A stretch of DNA of 64,000 bases from Propionibacteriaceae bacterium. Its GTDB lineage: Bacteria; Actinomycetota; Actinomycetes; Propionibacteriales; Propionibacteriaceae. The stretch lies in NCBI GenBank assembly GCA_027492545.1, contig JAPUEL010000034.1:1-64000 (forward strand), written 5' to 3'. Both the position numbers and the translations under genes were made by a program. The notes below the pieces were generated by a model that searched no databases, was not told the DNA's origin, and worked only from the letters and a program-made list of their open reading frames with translations. Shown piece by piece: positions 1 to 10,288 of the stretch (positions are counted from its first letter, which is position 1; every line of letters begins with the position of its first letter).

Positions 1-49
1 TTGTCCTACGCGCGATCACCCTCTGGCTTCACGCATAAGGAGACACGCC

Positions 50-1276
50 CTAGTGCGGCAGCCCGATGTCGGTGCGGTGGAACCCCTGCGGGTAGTCGAT
101 CCGGGCGAGCAGGGCGTAGGCCCGCTGCCGCGCCTGGCCGACGTCGCTGCCGCGACCCACGATCCCGAGCACCCGGCCCCCGGCCGCGACGAGCCGATTT
201 CCGTCGAGCCTGGTTCCGGCGTGCAGCACATAGGCGTCCGCCTCGTCCTGCGGCAGGACGATGTCCCCGCCCGAGGCTGGTGTCCCCGGGTAGCCCTCCG
301 CCGCAAACACGACGACGACGGCCGCGCCGTCGCGCCACGCGAGCCCACCGACGGTGTCCAGCTCCCCGCGGGCCGCGGCGCGGAGCACCCCTGCCAGCGG
401 GGTGTCGAGCAGAGCGAGGACGGCCTGGGTCTCGGGGTCTCCGAAGCGGACGTTGAACTCCACCACCCGAAGGCCCTTCGACGTGAGCGCCAGCCCGGCA
501 TAGAGGAGCCCGATGAAGGGGGTGCCGCGTCGGCGCATCTCGGCCAGGGTGGGTTCGATGACCTCGGCCATGACCTGGTCCGTGAGGCCTGCGTCGGCCC
601 AGGCCAGCGGCGAGTAGGCGCCCATGCCCCCGGTGTTGGGTCCCGCGTCGTCGTCTCCCACCCGCTTGTAGTCCTGCGCGGGCAGCAGCGGGAGCGCGCG
701 CTCGCCGTCGCAGATCGCGAACAGGCTCACCTCCGGCCCGTCCAGGTAGTCCTCGATGACCACCCGGCCGCAGGTCGCGGCGTGCGCGAGGGCCGCCTCG
801 CGGTCGTCGGTGACCACCACGCCCTTGCCGGCGGCGAGGGCGTCGTTCTTGACCACGTAGGGGGCGCCGAACTCGTCCAGCGCGGCCGCCGCCTGTTCCG
901 GGGTCTCGCACAGGCGCGACGCGGCGGTCGGCACCCCGGCGCCGGCCATGACCTCCTTGGCGAACGCCTTCGACCCCTCGAGCACCGCCGCCTCGCGGCC
1001 GGGCCCGAACGCGTCGATGCCGGCCTCACGCAGGGCGTCGGCCACCCCGGCCACCAGCGGCGCCTCCGGCCCGATCACCACGAGGTCGACCCCGAGCCGC
1101 AGCGCCGCCTCCACCACCGCGACCGGCGAGGACGGGTCCAGCGAGTGCAGCGCGGCGATCCGCCCGATCCCCGGGTTGCCCGGCGCGGCGTGCAGCTCGG
1201 TGACGGACGGGTCGGCGGCGAGGGACCGGGCCAGCGCGTGCTCGCGCCCGCCGGATCCGAGGAGCAGGATCTTCAC
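50..1276 (-). CDS. purD: Phosphoribosylamine-glycine ligase
   Basis: This 408-residue protein ligates glycine to phosphoribosylamine with ATP, the second step of purine synthesis in the cytosol. It opens with KILLLGSGGREHALA, the GARS N-terminal dinucleotide-like fold, and contains the ATP-grasp stretch around PYVVKNDALAAGKGVV and the motif NTGGMGAYSP. The length matches the family. The start is a GTG at 1276; a TAGGCT box at 1289-1284 lies 7 bases before it, so the transcript is probably leaderless. It is the last gene of a purA-led cluster, 10 bases after the small membrane protein gene, and can also be read from its own promoter, which overlaps the end of that gene. Identification is secure. 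Confidence 0.96.
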   Translation of the reverse strand: MKILLLGSGGREHALARSLAADPSVTELHAAPGNPGIGRIAALHSLDPSSPVAVVEAALRLGVDLVVIGPEAPLVAGVADALREAGIDAFGPGREAAVLEGSKAFAKEVMAGAGVPTAASRLCETPEQAAAALDEFGAPYVVKNDALAAGKGVVVTDDREAALAHAATCGRVVIEDYLDGPEVSLFAICDGERALPLLPAQDYKRVGDDDAGPNTGGMGAYSPLAWADAGLTDQVMAEVIEPTLAEMRRRGTPFIGLLYAGLALTSKGLRVVEFNVRFGDPETQAVLALLDTPLAGVLRAAARGELDTVGGLAWRDGAAVVVVFAAEGYPGTPASGGDIVLPQDEADAYVLHAGTRLDGNRLVAAGGRVLGIVGRGSDVGQARQRAYALLARIDYPQGFHRTDIGLPH

Positions 1277-1286
1277 CCGCGTCAGC

Positions 1287-1505
1287 CTAGTCTCCTGACG
1301 CCCGGTCCTCCCGCTCGGCGGCCTCCTGTGAACGCTGCACCAGGACCCTGAAGCCGATGATGGCCAGCAGGAACAGCCCACCGACGGGGACCGCCCACCA
1401 CCACCCCCAGCCCAGGTCGTCCTGGGCCAGCGCGACCACCACCGTGCTGGCCATGAACACCGCGATCGTCGCCACCAGGGCCACGACGAGTCTCTTCGTG
1501 CTCAC
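1287..1505 (-). CDS. Small two-helix membrane protein, function unknown
   Basis: A 72-residue protein with two predicted membrane helices (about residues 5-26 and 36-54) and a charged C-terminal tail rich in Glu and Arg. The start is a GTG at 1505 whose bases overlap the TGA of the upstream gene (GTGA), which implies translational coupling. It lies between that gene and purD. No family is recognised. The membrane topology and the coupling are the only firm observations; a link with purine synthesis is positional only. Confidence 0.7.
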   Translation of the reverse strand: MSTKRLVVALVATIAVFMASTVVVALAQDDLGWGWWWAVPVGGLFLLAIIGFRVLVQRSQEAAEREDRASGD

Positions 1506-1857
1506 CGGGGCACCTCGTTCACCTCGGCCAGGTGGGGGCAGTCGTTGATGAACAAGTCGACGTCCACGCCGTCTAGCGCGGAGATATCGCGCAGATCGGG
1601 GCAGCTCTGCAACACCACCGAGGTGCCGGGATGGACCCGAAGCCCGTCGAGGCTGACCAGGCCCGACGCGTTGACGATCTCCACGTCGTCGGGGTTGGCG
1701 CTGCCGCCGAGCAGGCTCAGGTCGCGGAGCCCTTCGGCGTCGGTGAGCGAGAACAGGCTCAGCACGGGGAGGTCGTACACGGGACCTGCGTGTCGTCCTC
1801 GATGTAGGCCTTCTTGAACTTCCAGAGGCGCAGCCCCAGCGGACCCTTCTGAGCCAC
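1502..1857 (-). pseudogene. Small leucine-rich-like protein gene with a probable one-base deletion
   Basis: A GTG at 1857 follows the purA stop after one base and begins a reading frame whose product starts MAQKGPLGLRLWKFKKAYIE. That frame closes after about 32 codons near 1762. From about 1780 a second frame continues for 92 codons to the stop at 1502 and reads like short leucine-rich segments (LVSLDGLRVHPG, LRDISALDGVDVDLF). Adding one base near 1779 would join the two into a protein of about 118 residues, which then overlaps the next start in GTGA fashion. A frameshift mutation, a sequencing error or a second internal start at 1780 are all possible. Function is unknown. Confidence 0.55.
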
Positions 1858-1858
1858 G

Positions 1859-3253
<1,395 letters not shown>

Positions 3254-3670
3254 TCAGTCGGAGTGCTGCTCCACCCAGCGCTCGAGCTGCTGCGCGGGCA
3301 ACGCGCCCACCTGCCGCGCCACTTCCTTCCCGTCGCGCATCAGCACCAGCGTGGGGATGCTCATTGCCTCGAACCGGGCCTGCAGAGCGCGGTTGTGATC
3401 CACATTGATCTTGACCACCTTGAGCCGTCCGGCCTTGGCCTTCGCGAGGCGCTCAAGGACCGGCGATACCATGCGGCACGGCCCGCACCAGGGCGCCCAC
3501 AGGTCCACCACGACGGGGACCCGGGTGGCCACCACTCCATCGAAATCCGCGTCGGTGGCGTCGACGAGCCACGGCAGGTCGGCCTTGCACTTGGCGCATC
3601 GCGGCAGGCCGGTGGCGGCGGCGGGGACCCTGTTGCGTGCGCCGCACGAGACGCAGGTGGAGATGCTCAT
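3254..3670 (-). CDS. Thioredoxin with N-terminal zinc ribbon (thioredoxin 2 type)
   Basis: A 138-residue cytosolic protein disulfide reductase. The thioredoxin fold carries the classical WCGPC active site (Cys62 and Cys65) after VVVDLWAP and ends with the cis-proline segment SIPTLVLM. Before it sit two CxxC pairs (Cys6/Cys9 and Cys25/Cys28) expected to bind zinc, as in the TrxC/thioredoxin 2 family. The ATG at 3670 is chosen because translation then begins directly before the zinc ribbon. It is convergent with nothing and divergent from the dha operon across a 169-base gap. Family assignment is firm; its reductase partner is not in the window. Confidence 0.92.
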   Translation of the reverse strand: MSISTCVSCGARNRVPAAATGLPRCAKCKADLPWLVDATDADFDGVVATRVPVVVDLWAPWCGPCRMVSPVLERLAKAKAGRLKVVKINVDHNRALQARFEAMSIPTLVLMRDGKEVARQVGALPAQQLERWVEQHSD

Positions 3671-3775
3671 GACTCCATGGTCCCCCCTCCCCCGAAATGT
3701 GGGATGACAGGGCATGAGATCGGCGCACATCGGTGGCCCCGGGCTTGGAGGAAACTGCACGAAAGGTCAGGGCCC

Positions 3776-3804
3776 TTGCTTACGATCGCTGTGGGAATCA
3801 GGAT
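3776..3804 (+). promoter_or_regulatory. Candidate promoter of the dha operon
   Basis: TTGCTT at 3776-3781 and CAGGAT at 3799-3804 are separated by 17 bases and resemble -35 and -10 elements. They precede the strong AGGAGG ribosome site of dhaK by about 20 bases. The assignment is by pattern only. Confidence 0.35.
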
Positions 3805-3839
3805 CGATGGATACCCGCAACGACGCAGGAGGTAGGACC

Positions 3840-4831
<992 letters not shown>

Positions 4832-4835
<4 letters not shown>

Positions 4836-5467
4836 CCGAACAACACCTCACCCTCGACCTCCTCGCCGACTGGCTGCGGCGCTACGCCACGATCATCGAC
4901 GAGAACAAGGTCTTCCTGACAGAGCTCGACTCGGCCATCGGTGACGCCGATCACGGCGCCAACATGGCCCGCGGCACCGCGGCCGTCGTGCAGCACCTGG
5001 ACCAGGCCACCACCGTCGACGGCCTGTTCAAGAAGGCGGGCATGACGCTGGTCAGCACCGTCGGCGGCACCGCCGGCCCGCTGTACGGCACCCTGTTGAT
5101 GAAGATGGGGATGGCCAGCGGATCGGTCATGGAGCTCACGCCCGCGGAGTTCGGGAAGGCGTTCCGGGCGGGCCTCGAGGGCCTCGTGGCCCGCGGGAAG
5201 ACCGAGCTGGGCGACAAGACGATGGTGGACGCGCTGTCGCCTGCCATCGATGCCTTCGATGCCGCGGTGGCGGACGGGGCGGGGCTGCACGACGCCGCTG
5301 CGGCCGCCGCCCAGTCCGCCGCGGCGGGCCGCGACGCGGCCACGCCACTGGTGGCCCGCAAGGGCCGGGCGAGCTACCTCGGCGAGAGGTCCGCGGGTCA
5401 TCAGGATCCCGGCGCCACGTCGTCGACCTACCTGTTCGACGCCCTGGTGGACGTGATCGGCGCCTGA
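4832..5467 (+). CDS. dhaL: Dihydroxyacetone kinase, ADP-binding subunit
   Basis: DhaL (211 residues) carries a permanently bound ADP that is rephosphorylated by DhaM and passes the phosphate to dihydroxyacetone on DhaK. The metal-binding aspartates are visible in LTELDSAIGDADHG (Asp33, Asp38, Asp40), and GGTAGPLYG forms part of the nucleotide site. The GTG at 4832 overlaps the dhaK stop (GTGA), and the ATG of dhaM overlaps its own stop. The length is normal for the family. Function is assigned with high confidence from the motifs and from the three-gene operon. Confidence 0.96.
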
Positions 5468-6189
5468 TGGCGGTCGGCATCGTCGTGGTCTCGCACAGCC
5501 GCGCGCTCGCCGAGGCCGCGGTCGAGTTGGCGATGCAGATGGTCCACGGGGAGCCGCCCCCCGTGGCCATCGCGGCCGGCATGCCCGACGGTGGGCTCGG
5601 CACGGACGCCACCGCGGTCGCGGCCGCCATCGCGGAGGTGGACCGGGGCGACGGCGTGGTGGTCTTCGTCGACATGGGATCCGCGGTCATGAGCGCCGAG
5701 ATGGGCGTCGAGTTGGCCGGAGTGGACAACGCGCGCGTGTTGTCGGCGCCGTTCGTCGAGGGGCTGACGGCCGGGGTGGTGCGCGCCGTCGGGGGCGCCT
5801 CCCTGGACGAGGTAGCGGAGGAGGCGGAGGCCGCCCTGGCGCCGAAGCTGTCCGCGCTGGGCCCGGCGCTCGCCTCTCCGGTACCCGCTGCGACTCCCCC
5901 CGCGACCCCGGACGACGGTGAGGCCGCGGGCGAGGTGGTGCTGATCAACGAGACCGGGCTGCACGCCAGGCCGGGTGCCCTGTTCGTGGCAGAGGCGAAG
6001 AAGTTCGACGCCGACGTGCGCGTCCGCAACGGCGAGGCCGGGCCCGTGAAGGCCGCCAGCAGCGTCGGGCTGGCGATGCTCAACGCCCGCAAGGGGGACC
6101 TGTTGAGGCTCACCGCCACCGGGCCGCAGGCCCGGGAGGCCGTCGACGCGCTGGTGGCCCTCGTCTCGGCGGGTTTCGGCGAGGAGTGA
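5467..6189 (+). CDS. dhaM: Dihydroxyacetone kinase phosphotransfer subunit, EIIA plus HPr domains
   Basis: A 240-residue phosphocarrier that moves phosphate from the PEP phosphotransferase system to DhaL-ADP. The N-terminal mannose-type EIIA domain has the phospho-histidine His10 in VSHSRALAEA and the segment VVVFVDMGSAVMSAEM. After a Pro/Ala-rich linker (about 128-152) comes a complete HPr domain with His166 in NETGLHARPGALF. Unlike the longer Escherichia coli DhaM there is no EI-like domain, so general Enzyme I must feed it. The start ATG overlaps the dhaL stop. It closes the operon. Confidence 0.94.
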   Translation: MAVGIVVVSHSRALAEAAVELAMQMVHGEPPPVAIAAGMPDGGLGTDATAVAAAIAEVDRGDGVVVFVDMGSAVMSAEMGVELAGVDNARVLSAPFVEGLTAGVVRAVGGASLDEVAEEAEAALAPKLSALGPALASPVPAATPPATPDDGEAAGEVVLINETGLHARPGALFVAEAKKFDADVRVRNGEAGPVKAASSVGLAMLNARKGDLLRLTATGPQAREAVDALVALVSAGFGEE

Positions 6190-6249
6190 CCACCGGCGGT
6201 CACCTCCTCTTCGCCGCTCACACCCCGGTCACCAGGCGGCGATGACCAC

Positions 6250-6255
6250 TAGGCT
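6250..6255 (+). promoter_or_regulatory. -10 box of a probable leaderless promoter
   Basis: TAGGCT ends 6 bases before the ATG of the DUF3151 gene at 6262, so transcription should begin at or next to the A of the start codon. No ribosome-binding site precedes that ATG, which agrees with a leaderless transcript. Confidence 0.55.
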
Positions 6256-6261
6256 GACGGC

Positions 6262-6705
6262 ATGAGCGAGACGCACCCCAACCTGATGGCCTCGAACGTC
6301 GTCGTGCACCTGCCCGAGGACCCCGCTCTGGCGGCGATCGCCGAGCACGGCAGGGACCGCTTCCTCGACGTCGTCGCGGCCCATCCCACGTCGTCGCTGG
6401 TGTGGGCGCTCCTCGCCGAGACGTGCCTGGCGGAGGAGGACCTCGGCAGCGCCGTCGCCGCCTACGCCTACGCGCGCACCGGGTACCACCGCGGGCTGGA
6501 TACGCTCCGCCGCAACGGATGGAAGGGCTCAGGCCAGGTGCCGTGGGAGCACGAGCCCAACCGGGGATTCCTGCGGGCGCTGTGGGCCTTGAGTGTCGCG
6601 GCGGGGCGGATCGGCGAGTCGGACGAGCAGGAGCGCTGCGCCCAGTTCCTCCGCGACTCCTCGGAGACCGCCTACCAGGTGCTCGCGCAACAGGTCAGCG
6701 GGTAG
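6262..6705 (+). CDS. DUF3151 family protein
   Basis: A 147-residue protein of the actinobacterial DUF3151 family, whose function is not established. Conserved landmarks are HPTSSLVWALLAE, AYAYARTGYHRGLD, WKGSGQVPWEHEPNRGFLRALWAL and ERCAQFLRD. The sequence is mostly helical and has a TPR-like look, with no signal peptide or membrane helix. The ATG at 6262 is supported by the adjacent -10 box and by the absence of a ribosome site. It stands alone between dhaM and typA. The family call is confident; no biochemical role is offered. Confidence 0.88.
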   Translation: MSETHPNLMASNVVVHLPEDPALAAIAEHGRDRFLDVVAAHPTSSLVWALLAETCLAEEDLGSAVAAYAYARTGYHRGLDTLRRNGWKGSGQVPWEHEPNRGFLRALWALSVAAGRIGESDEQERCAQFLRDSSETAYQVLAQQVSG

Positions 6706-6730
6706 GCCGGGCGGCCCGCCCGCCTGAGTG

Positions 6731-6747
6731 CGGCAGCTGTTCTGCCG
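6731..6747 (+). terminator. Possible terminator hairpin after the DUF3151 gene
   Basis: CGGCAG and CTGCCG form a 6-bp stem around a 5-base loop, 26 bases after the stop; a smaller GC hairpin lies at 6715-6729. There is no U-tract, so rho-independent action is uncertain. The rest of the 177-base gap holds TAGACT at 6838-6843, a likely -10 for typA. Confidence 0.35.
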
Positions 6748-6882
6748 GACCGCCCTCGCCCCGTTCAAGGCCTCAGAAAGCCACCCGGAGGAGTGATGCG
6801 CGCGCGCCCGCGTTCGTGGGTCCCGCCCCGCGACCCGTAGACTCGTCGGCGGCCCCCACCGTCGATCCCCCGGAGATGCCTC

Positions 6883-8745
6883 ATGCCCACACGCGAAGAC
6901 CTGCGCAACGTCGCCATCGTCGCCCACGTCGACCACGGAAAGACGACGCTCGTCGACGCCATGCTGTGGCAGTCCGGTGCCTTCCGCGAAGGCTCCGACG
7001 TCAACAACCGGGTCATGGACTCGATGGACCTGGAGCGCGAGAAGGGCATCACCATCCTCGCGAAGAACACCGGCGTGCGGCACATCCGCCCCGACGGCAC
7101 CGGCGTCACGATCAACATCATCGACACGCCCGGCCACGCCGACTTCGGCGGCGAGGTGGAGCGTGGGCTCGAGATGGTCGACGGCGTGGTTCTTCTCATC
7201 GACGCCTCTGAGGGTCCCCTCCCCCAGACCCGGTTCGTGCTGCGCAAGGCGCTGGCCAAGAACCTCCCGATCATCGTGGTGGTCAACAAGGTGGACCGCC
7301 CCGACGCGCGGATCTCCGCCGTCGTCGAGGAGACCTACGACCTCTTCATGGACCTGATCGACGACGACGCGGCCCACGTCCTCGACTTCCCCATCGTCTA
7401 CGCCTCGGCCAAGGCCGGCCGCGCGTCCATGACGCAGCCCGAGGACGGCGGCATGCCGGACAGCCCCAACCTCGAGCCGCTGTTCGACGCCCTGATGGAG
7501 CACATCCCCGCCCCCGAGTACGAGGAGGGGGCCGTGCTGCAGGCGCACGTGACAAACCTCGACGCCTCGCCGTACCTCGGCCGGCTCGCCCTGTGCCGCA
7601 TCATCGCCGGCGAGATGAAGCGGGGCCAGCTGGTCTCGTGGTGCAAGTCGGACGGCACCATCACCACCGTCAAGCTGACCGAGATGCTCATGACGCAGGC
7701 GCTGGACCGCGTCCCCGCGGAGAAGGCCGGCCCCGGCGACATCGTCGCCATCGCGGGCATCCCGCAGATCATGATCGGCGAGACCCTCTCGGACCCCGAG
7801 AACCCGATGCCGCTGCCGCTCATCCACGTCGACGAGCCGTCGATCTCGATGACCATCGGCATCAACACCTCCCCGCTGGCCGGCCAGTCCGGCAAGAACC
7901 TCACCGCCCGCCTCGTGAAGGGGCGGCTGGACCAGGAGCTCGTCGGCAACGTCTCGATCCGGGTGAACCCCACCGAGCGTCCCGACACCTGGGAGGTGCA
8001 GGGCCGAGGCGAGCTGCAGCTCGCCATCCTGGTGGAGATGATGCGCCGGGAGAGCTTCGAGCTCACCGTCGGCAAGCCGCAGGTGGTCACCAAGCTCGTC
8101 GACGGGAAGGTGCACGAGCCCATCGAGCGGCTCACCGTCGACATCCCCGAGGACTTCGTGGGCGTGGTCACCCAGCTGATGGGGCTGCGCCGCGGCCGCA
8201 TGGAGATGATGGTCAACCACGGCACCGGCTGGGTGCGGATGGAGTTCATCATCCCCGCGCGCGGCCTCATCGGCTTCCGCACGGAGTTCCTCACCGAGAC
8301 GCGCGGCACCGGCATCATGCACCACGTGGCGGAGGGGTACGAGCCCTGGGCCGGGGACTTCCGCACCCGCCCCACCGGCTCGCTGGTGGCGGACCGCACC
8401 GGTCTGACCACGTCCTACGCCCTGTTCAACCTCCAGGAGCGCGGCACGCTGTTCGTCCCGCCGGGCGCCGAGGTGTACGAGGGCATGATCGTCGGCGAGA
8501 ACCCCCGCGCCGAGGACATGGACGTCAACCCCACCAAGGAGAAGAAGCTCACCAACGTGCGCTCCTCCACCGGCGACGAGTTGGAGCGGCTCATCCCCGC
8601 CAAGAACATGTCGATGGAGCAGGCGCTGGAGTTCTGTGCCGGCGACGAGTGCCTCGAGGTCACGCCTGCGATGGTGCGCATCCGCAAGGTGACGCTGAAC
8701 GCCAACGAGCGGGCCAAGGAACGCAAGGGCGTCAAGAAGAACTGA
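6883..8745 (+). CDS. typA: Ribosome-associated GTPase TypA/BipA
   Basis: TypA (620 residues) is an EF-G-like translational GTPase that binds the ribosome and acts in stress adaptation and subunit assembly. The G domain begins immediately with AHVDHGKTTLVDAM (P-loop), then the switch II DTPGHADFGGE and the NKVD specificity motif. Domain II, an EF-G domain III/V-like region and the TypA-specific C-terminal domain follow. The family length is met. The ATG at 6883 lies about 6 bases after a GGAG site, and TAGACT 40 bases upstream may be its -10 element. An 18-bp-arm palindrome begins 9 bases after the stop. Confidence 0.97.
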   Translation: MPTREDLRNVAIVAHVDHGKTTLVDAMLWQSGAFREGSDVNNRVMDSMDLEREKGITILAKNTGVRHIRPDGTGVTINIIDTPGHADFGGEVERGLEMVDGVVLLIDASEGPLPQTRFVLRKALAKNLPIIVVVNKVDRPDARISAVVEETYDLFMDLIDDDAAHVLDFPIVYASAKAGRASMTQPEDGGMPDSPNLEPLFDALMEHIPAPEYEEGAVLQAHVTNLDASPYLGRLALCRIIAGEMKRGQLVSWCKSDGTITTVKLTEMLMTQALDRVPAEKAGPGDIVAIAGIPQIMIGETLSDPENPMPLPLIHVDEPSISMTIGINTSPLAGQSGKNLTARLVKGRLDQELVGNVSIRVNPTERPDTWEVQGRGELQLAILVEMMRRESFELTVGKPQVVTKLVDGKVHEPIERLTVDIPEDFVGVVTQLMGLRRGRMEMMVNHGTGWVRMEFIIPARGLIGFRTEFLTETRGTGIMHHVAEGYEPWAGDFRTRPTGSLVADRTGLTTSYALFNLQERGTLFVPPGAEVYEGMIVGENPRAEDMDVNPTKEKKLTNVRSSTGDELERLIPAKNMSMEQALEFCAGDECLEVTPAMVRIRKVTLNANERAKERKGVKKN

Positions 8746-8753
8746 TCCTCCGT

Positions 8754-8798
8754 CACGATAGTTCGCGATATATCTTTGACATATCGCGAACTATCGTG
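8754..8798. promoter_or_regulatory. Perfect palindrome, candidate PadR operator
   Basis: Two perfectly complementary 18-base arms, CACGATAGTTCGCGATAT at 8754-8771 and its reverse complement at 8781-8798, flank a 9-base centre. A TTGACA hexamer at 8776-8781 spans the centre and the first base of the right arm, so a bound repressor would cover the -35 region of the following padR gene. The AT-rich core with CGCGA resembles PadR-type sites. The position 55 bases before the regulator suggests autoregulation. It could also act as an RNA hairpin ending typA, but it is not GC-rich and has no U-tract. Confidence 0.65.
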
Positions 8799-8852
8799 CA
8801 CTCTGGATGACGTACGGGCCACTCAGGCCCCACGATCCAGAAGGAGTTCGCG

Positions 8853-9572
8853 ATGGAATACGCGATGCATCACCCCATGGGCGGCCGCGCCGCCCTGCAC
8901 CAGTTCCTGGGCGCCCTGCTCAACGAGGCCGACCCGGCCGACGAGCGTGGCGACGACACCCGCGGTCAGCGACGAGGTCGCGGCCACCGCCACGGCGGCC
9001 CCGGCCACGCCAAGCCGGGCGGCCCCGGCCCCGGAGGCTTCGGCCCCGGCCCGTTCGGTCCCGCCGGCTTCGGCCCCATGCCCTTCGGCCCCGGAGGCTT
9101 CGGCACCGGCCCGTTCGGCGGGCGCCGCGGCGGCCGCGCCCGCCGCGGCGACGTCCGCAACGCCGCACTGCTCCTGATCGCCGAGCAGCCACGCAACGGC
9201 TACCAGATCATCCAGGAGCTCGAGACCCGCAGCGGCGGGCGCTGGAAGCCCAGCCCCGGCGCGATCTACCCGGCGCTCAGCCAGCTCGAGGACGAGGGGC
9301 TCATCCGCCTCGTGGCCTCCGAGGCGGGCAAGGCCTACGAGATCACCGACGCCGGCCGCCTAGAGGCCGAGACCACCCAGCGCCCCTCCCCCTGGGAGCA
9401 GGACGACGACGCCGTGGCTCACCCCGCGGCCGCCCTCGCGCAGGCCTACGGTCAGGCATGGTCCGCCGTCGGCACCATCGCCCAGAGCGGCGACGAGGAG
9501 CTGATCGCCAAGGCGACGGCGGAGGTGGAGGAGCTGAGGCGGAGGCTCTACCAGCTGCTCGCCGAGAGCTGA
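8853..9572 (+). CDS. PadR family transcriptional regulator with Gly/Pro/Phe-rich insert
   Basis: A 239-residue regulator. The DNA-binding winged helix spans about residues 98-172 (RRGDVRNAALLLIAEQPRNG, SPGAIYPALSQLEDEGLI, YEITDAGR), which is typical of PadR. The C-terminal part is helical and probably dimerises (about 188-236). Residues 41-95 are a low-complexity stretch built from repeats of the type GGFGPGPFGP, a feature also seen in other actinobacterial PadR proteins. AAGGAG lies 7 bases before the ATG. The palindrome upstream is its likely operator. No efflux gene is adjacent, so the controlled target is unknown. Its 3' end overlaps a convergent small gene by 25 bases. Confidence 0.9.
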   Translation: MEYAMHHPMGGRAALHQFLGALLNEADPADERGDDTRGQRRGRGHRHGGPGHAKPGGPGPGGFGPGPFGPAGFGPMPFGPGGFGTGPFGGRRGGRARRGDVRNAALLLIAEQPRNGYQIIQELETRSGGRWKPSPGAIYPALSQLEDEGLIRLVASEAGKAYEITDAGRLEAETTQRPSPWEQDDDAVAHPAAALAQAYGQAWSAVGTIAQSGDEELIAKATAEVEELRRRLYQLLAES

Positions 9573-9718
9573 CCCGCCTCACGAAGCAGGTTCACCCGGG
9601 CCTGGCGCTCCCAGAGCGCCAGGCCCTTCGCCGTGTGGAAGACCGTGTCGCGCTCAAGCATCCGGCTGACGAACCGCAGCTCGGCCTCCACGTGCCGCGG
9701 CATCGGGCACCGATTCAC
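9548..9718 (-). CDS. Small helical protein coupled to the membrane protein gene
   Basis: A 56-residue charged, probably all-helical protein containing PRHVEAELRFVSRMLERDT. Its GTG at 9718 overlaps the TGA of the upstream membrane-protein gene (GTGA), which supports translation; an internal ATG at 9703 is an alternative start. The 3' end overlaps padR on the other strand by 25 bases. No family is recognised. Its place directly after a two-helix protein and near a SatD-type gene suggests one functional unit, by inference only. Confidence 0.55.
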   Translation of the reverse strand: MNRCPMPRHVEAELRFVSRMLERDTVFHTAKGLALWERQARVNLLREAGQLSASSW

Positions 9719-10143
9719 CACGCCCGTACGGCGAAATAGGCGACACCCGCCCAAAGCCCGGCCCACAGCATGCTGACGAAGGTGCCGATGATGAACAGCT
9801 CCCCCTTGCGGGAGGTGCCGGACTCCGATTCCGTGGCCAGGTCCGCGTACCGGCCCAGCCCCTTGACCGCCAGCACGATGGCGATCCCCGCGGGGAACCC
9901 GGCGACGATGCAGGCATACACCCCGATCCGCTCCAGGACGCCGATCCACCGGCCCCCAGGAAGCTCCCTCTGGGCCTGCTCGAGGCCGAGACTCGCCCGC
10001 GTCTGCGCCACCTCGTCGTCCGCGGAGGCGACGGCCGCGCGATCGATCCGGCGCAGGAGCGCCCGGACCACCGGGTTGCCGAGCGCGGCGAACACCCCGG
10101 CGGCAAGCACGATCGCCGCCCGTCCCGCCAGAGCCCAGTCCAT
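9715..10143 (-). CDS. Membrane protein next to SatD-type regulator, unknown function
   Basis: A 142-residue protein with hydrophobic segments at about residues 5-21, 68-92 and 114-138 and a charged stretch between the first two (RRIDRAAVASADDEVAQTR). The segment ESESGTSRKGELFIIG before the last helix is strongly polar. It is divergent from the satD-like gene with 145 bases between them and is translationally coupled to the small downstream gene. Such membrane proteins accompany SatD-like genes in actinobacteria. Function is unknown. Confidence 0.75.
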   Translation of the reverse strand: MDWALAGRAAIVLAAGVFAALGNPVVRALLRRIDRAAVASADDEVAQTRASLGLEQAQRELPGGRWIGVLERIGVYACIVAGFPAGIAIVLAVKGLGRYADLATESESGTSRKGELFIIGTFVSMLWAGLWAGVAYFAVRAW

Positions 10144-10288
10144 GGCGTCACCCTACCCACCGGGCCCGACAGTCCGGTTGTCTCGCTGGGCACGCGCTGC
10201 GGCCCGTCGTCGGACGAGGGTCGACGGCGAACTCCACCCTCCTGAAGATTTTCACTTCATCTATCCACTATGAAGGTAATATCTACAT

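Noticed and set aside
1-1351. Long plus-strand open frames opposite purD
   Set aside because: They are antisense shadows in very GC-rich DNA, rich in Arg/Pro/Gly with no motifs, while purD on the minus strand is complete. Positions 1-49 after the purD stop show nothing recognisable.
6529-8325. 598-codon minus-strand frame across typA
   Set aside because: His/Asp/Val-rich shadow of typA without any domain signature.
8754-8798. Palindrome as a rho-independent terminator of typA
   Set aside because: The stem is AT-rich in its core and followed by no U-tract, while a -35 box lies inside it; an operator fits better, although a dual role cannot be excluded.
10144-10288. Toxin-antitoxin pair around the SatD-type gene
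   Set aside because: The proteins are too large and lack toxin or antitoxin motifs; the divergent layout is not that of a TA operon.
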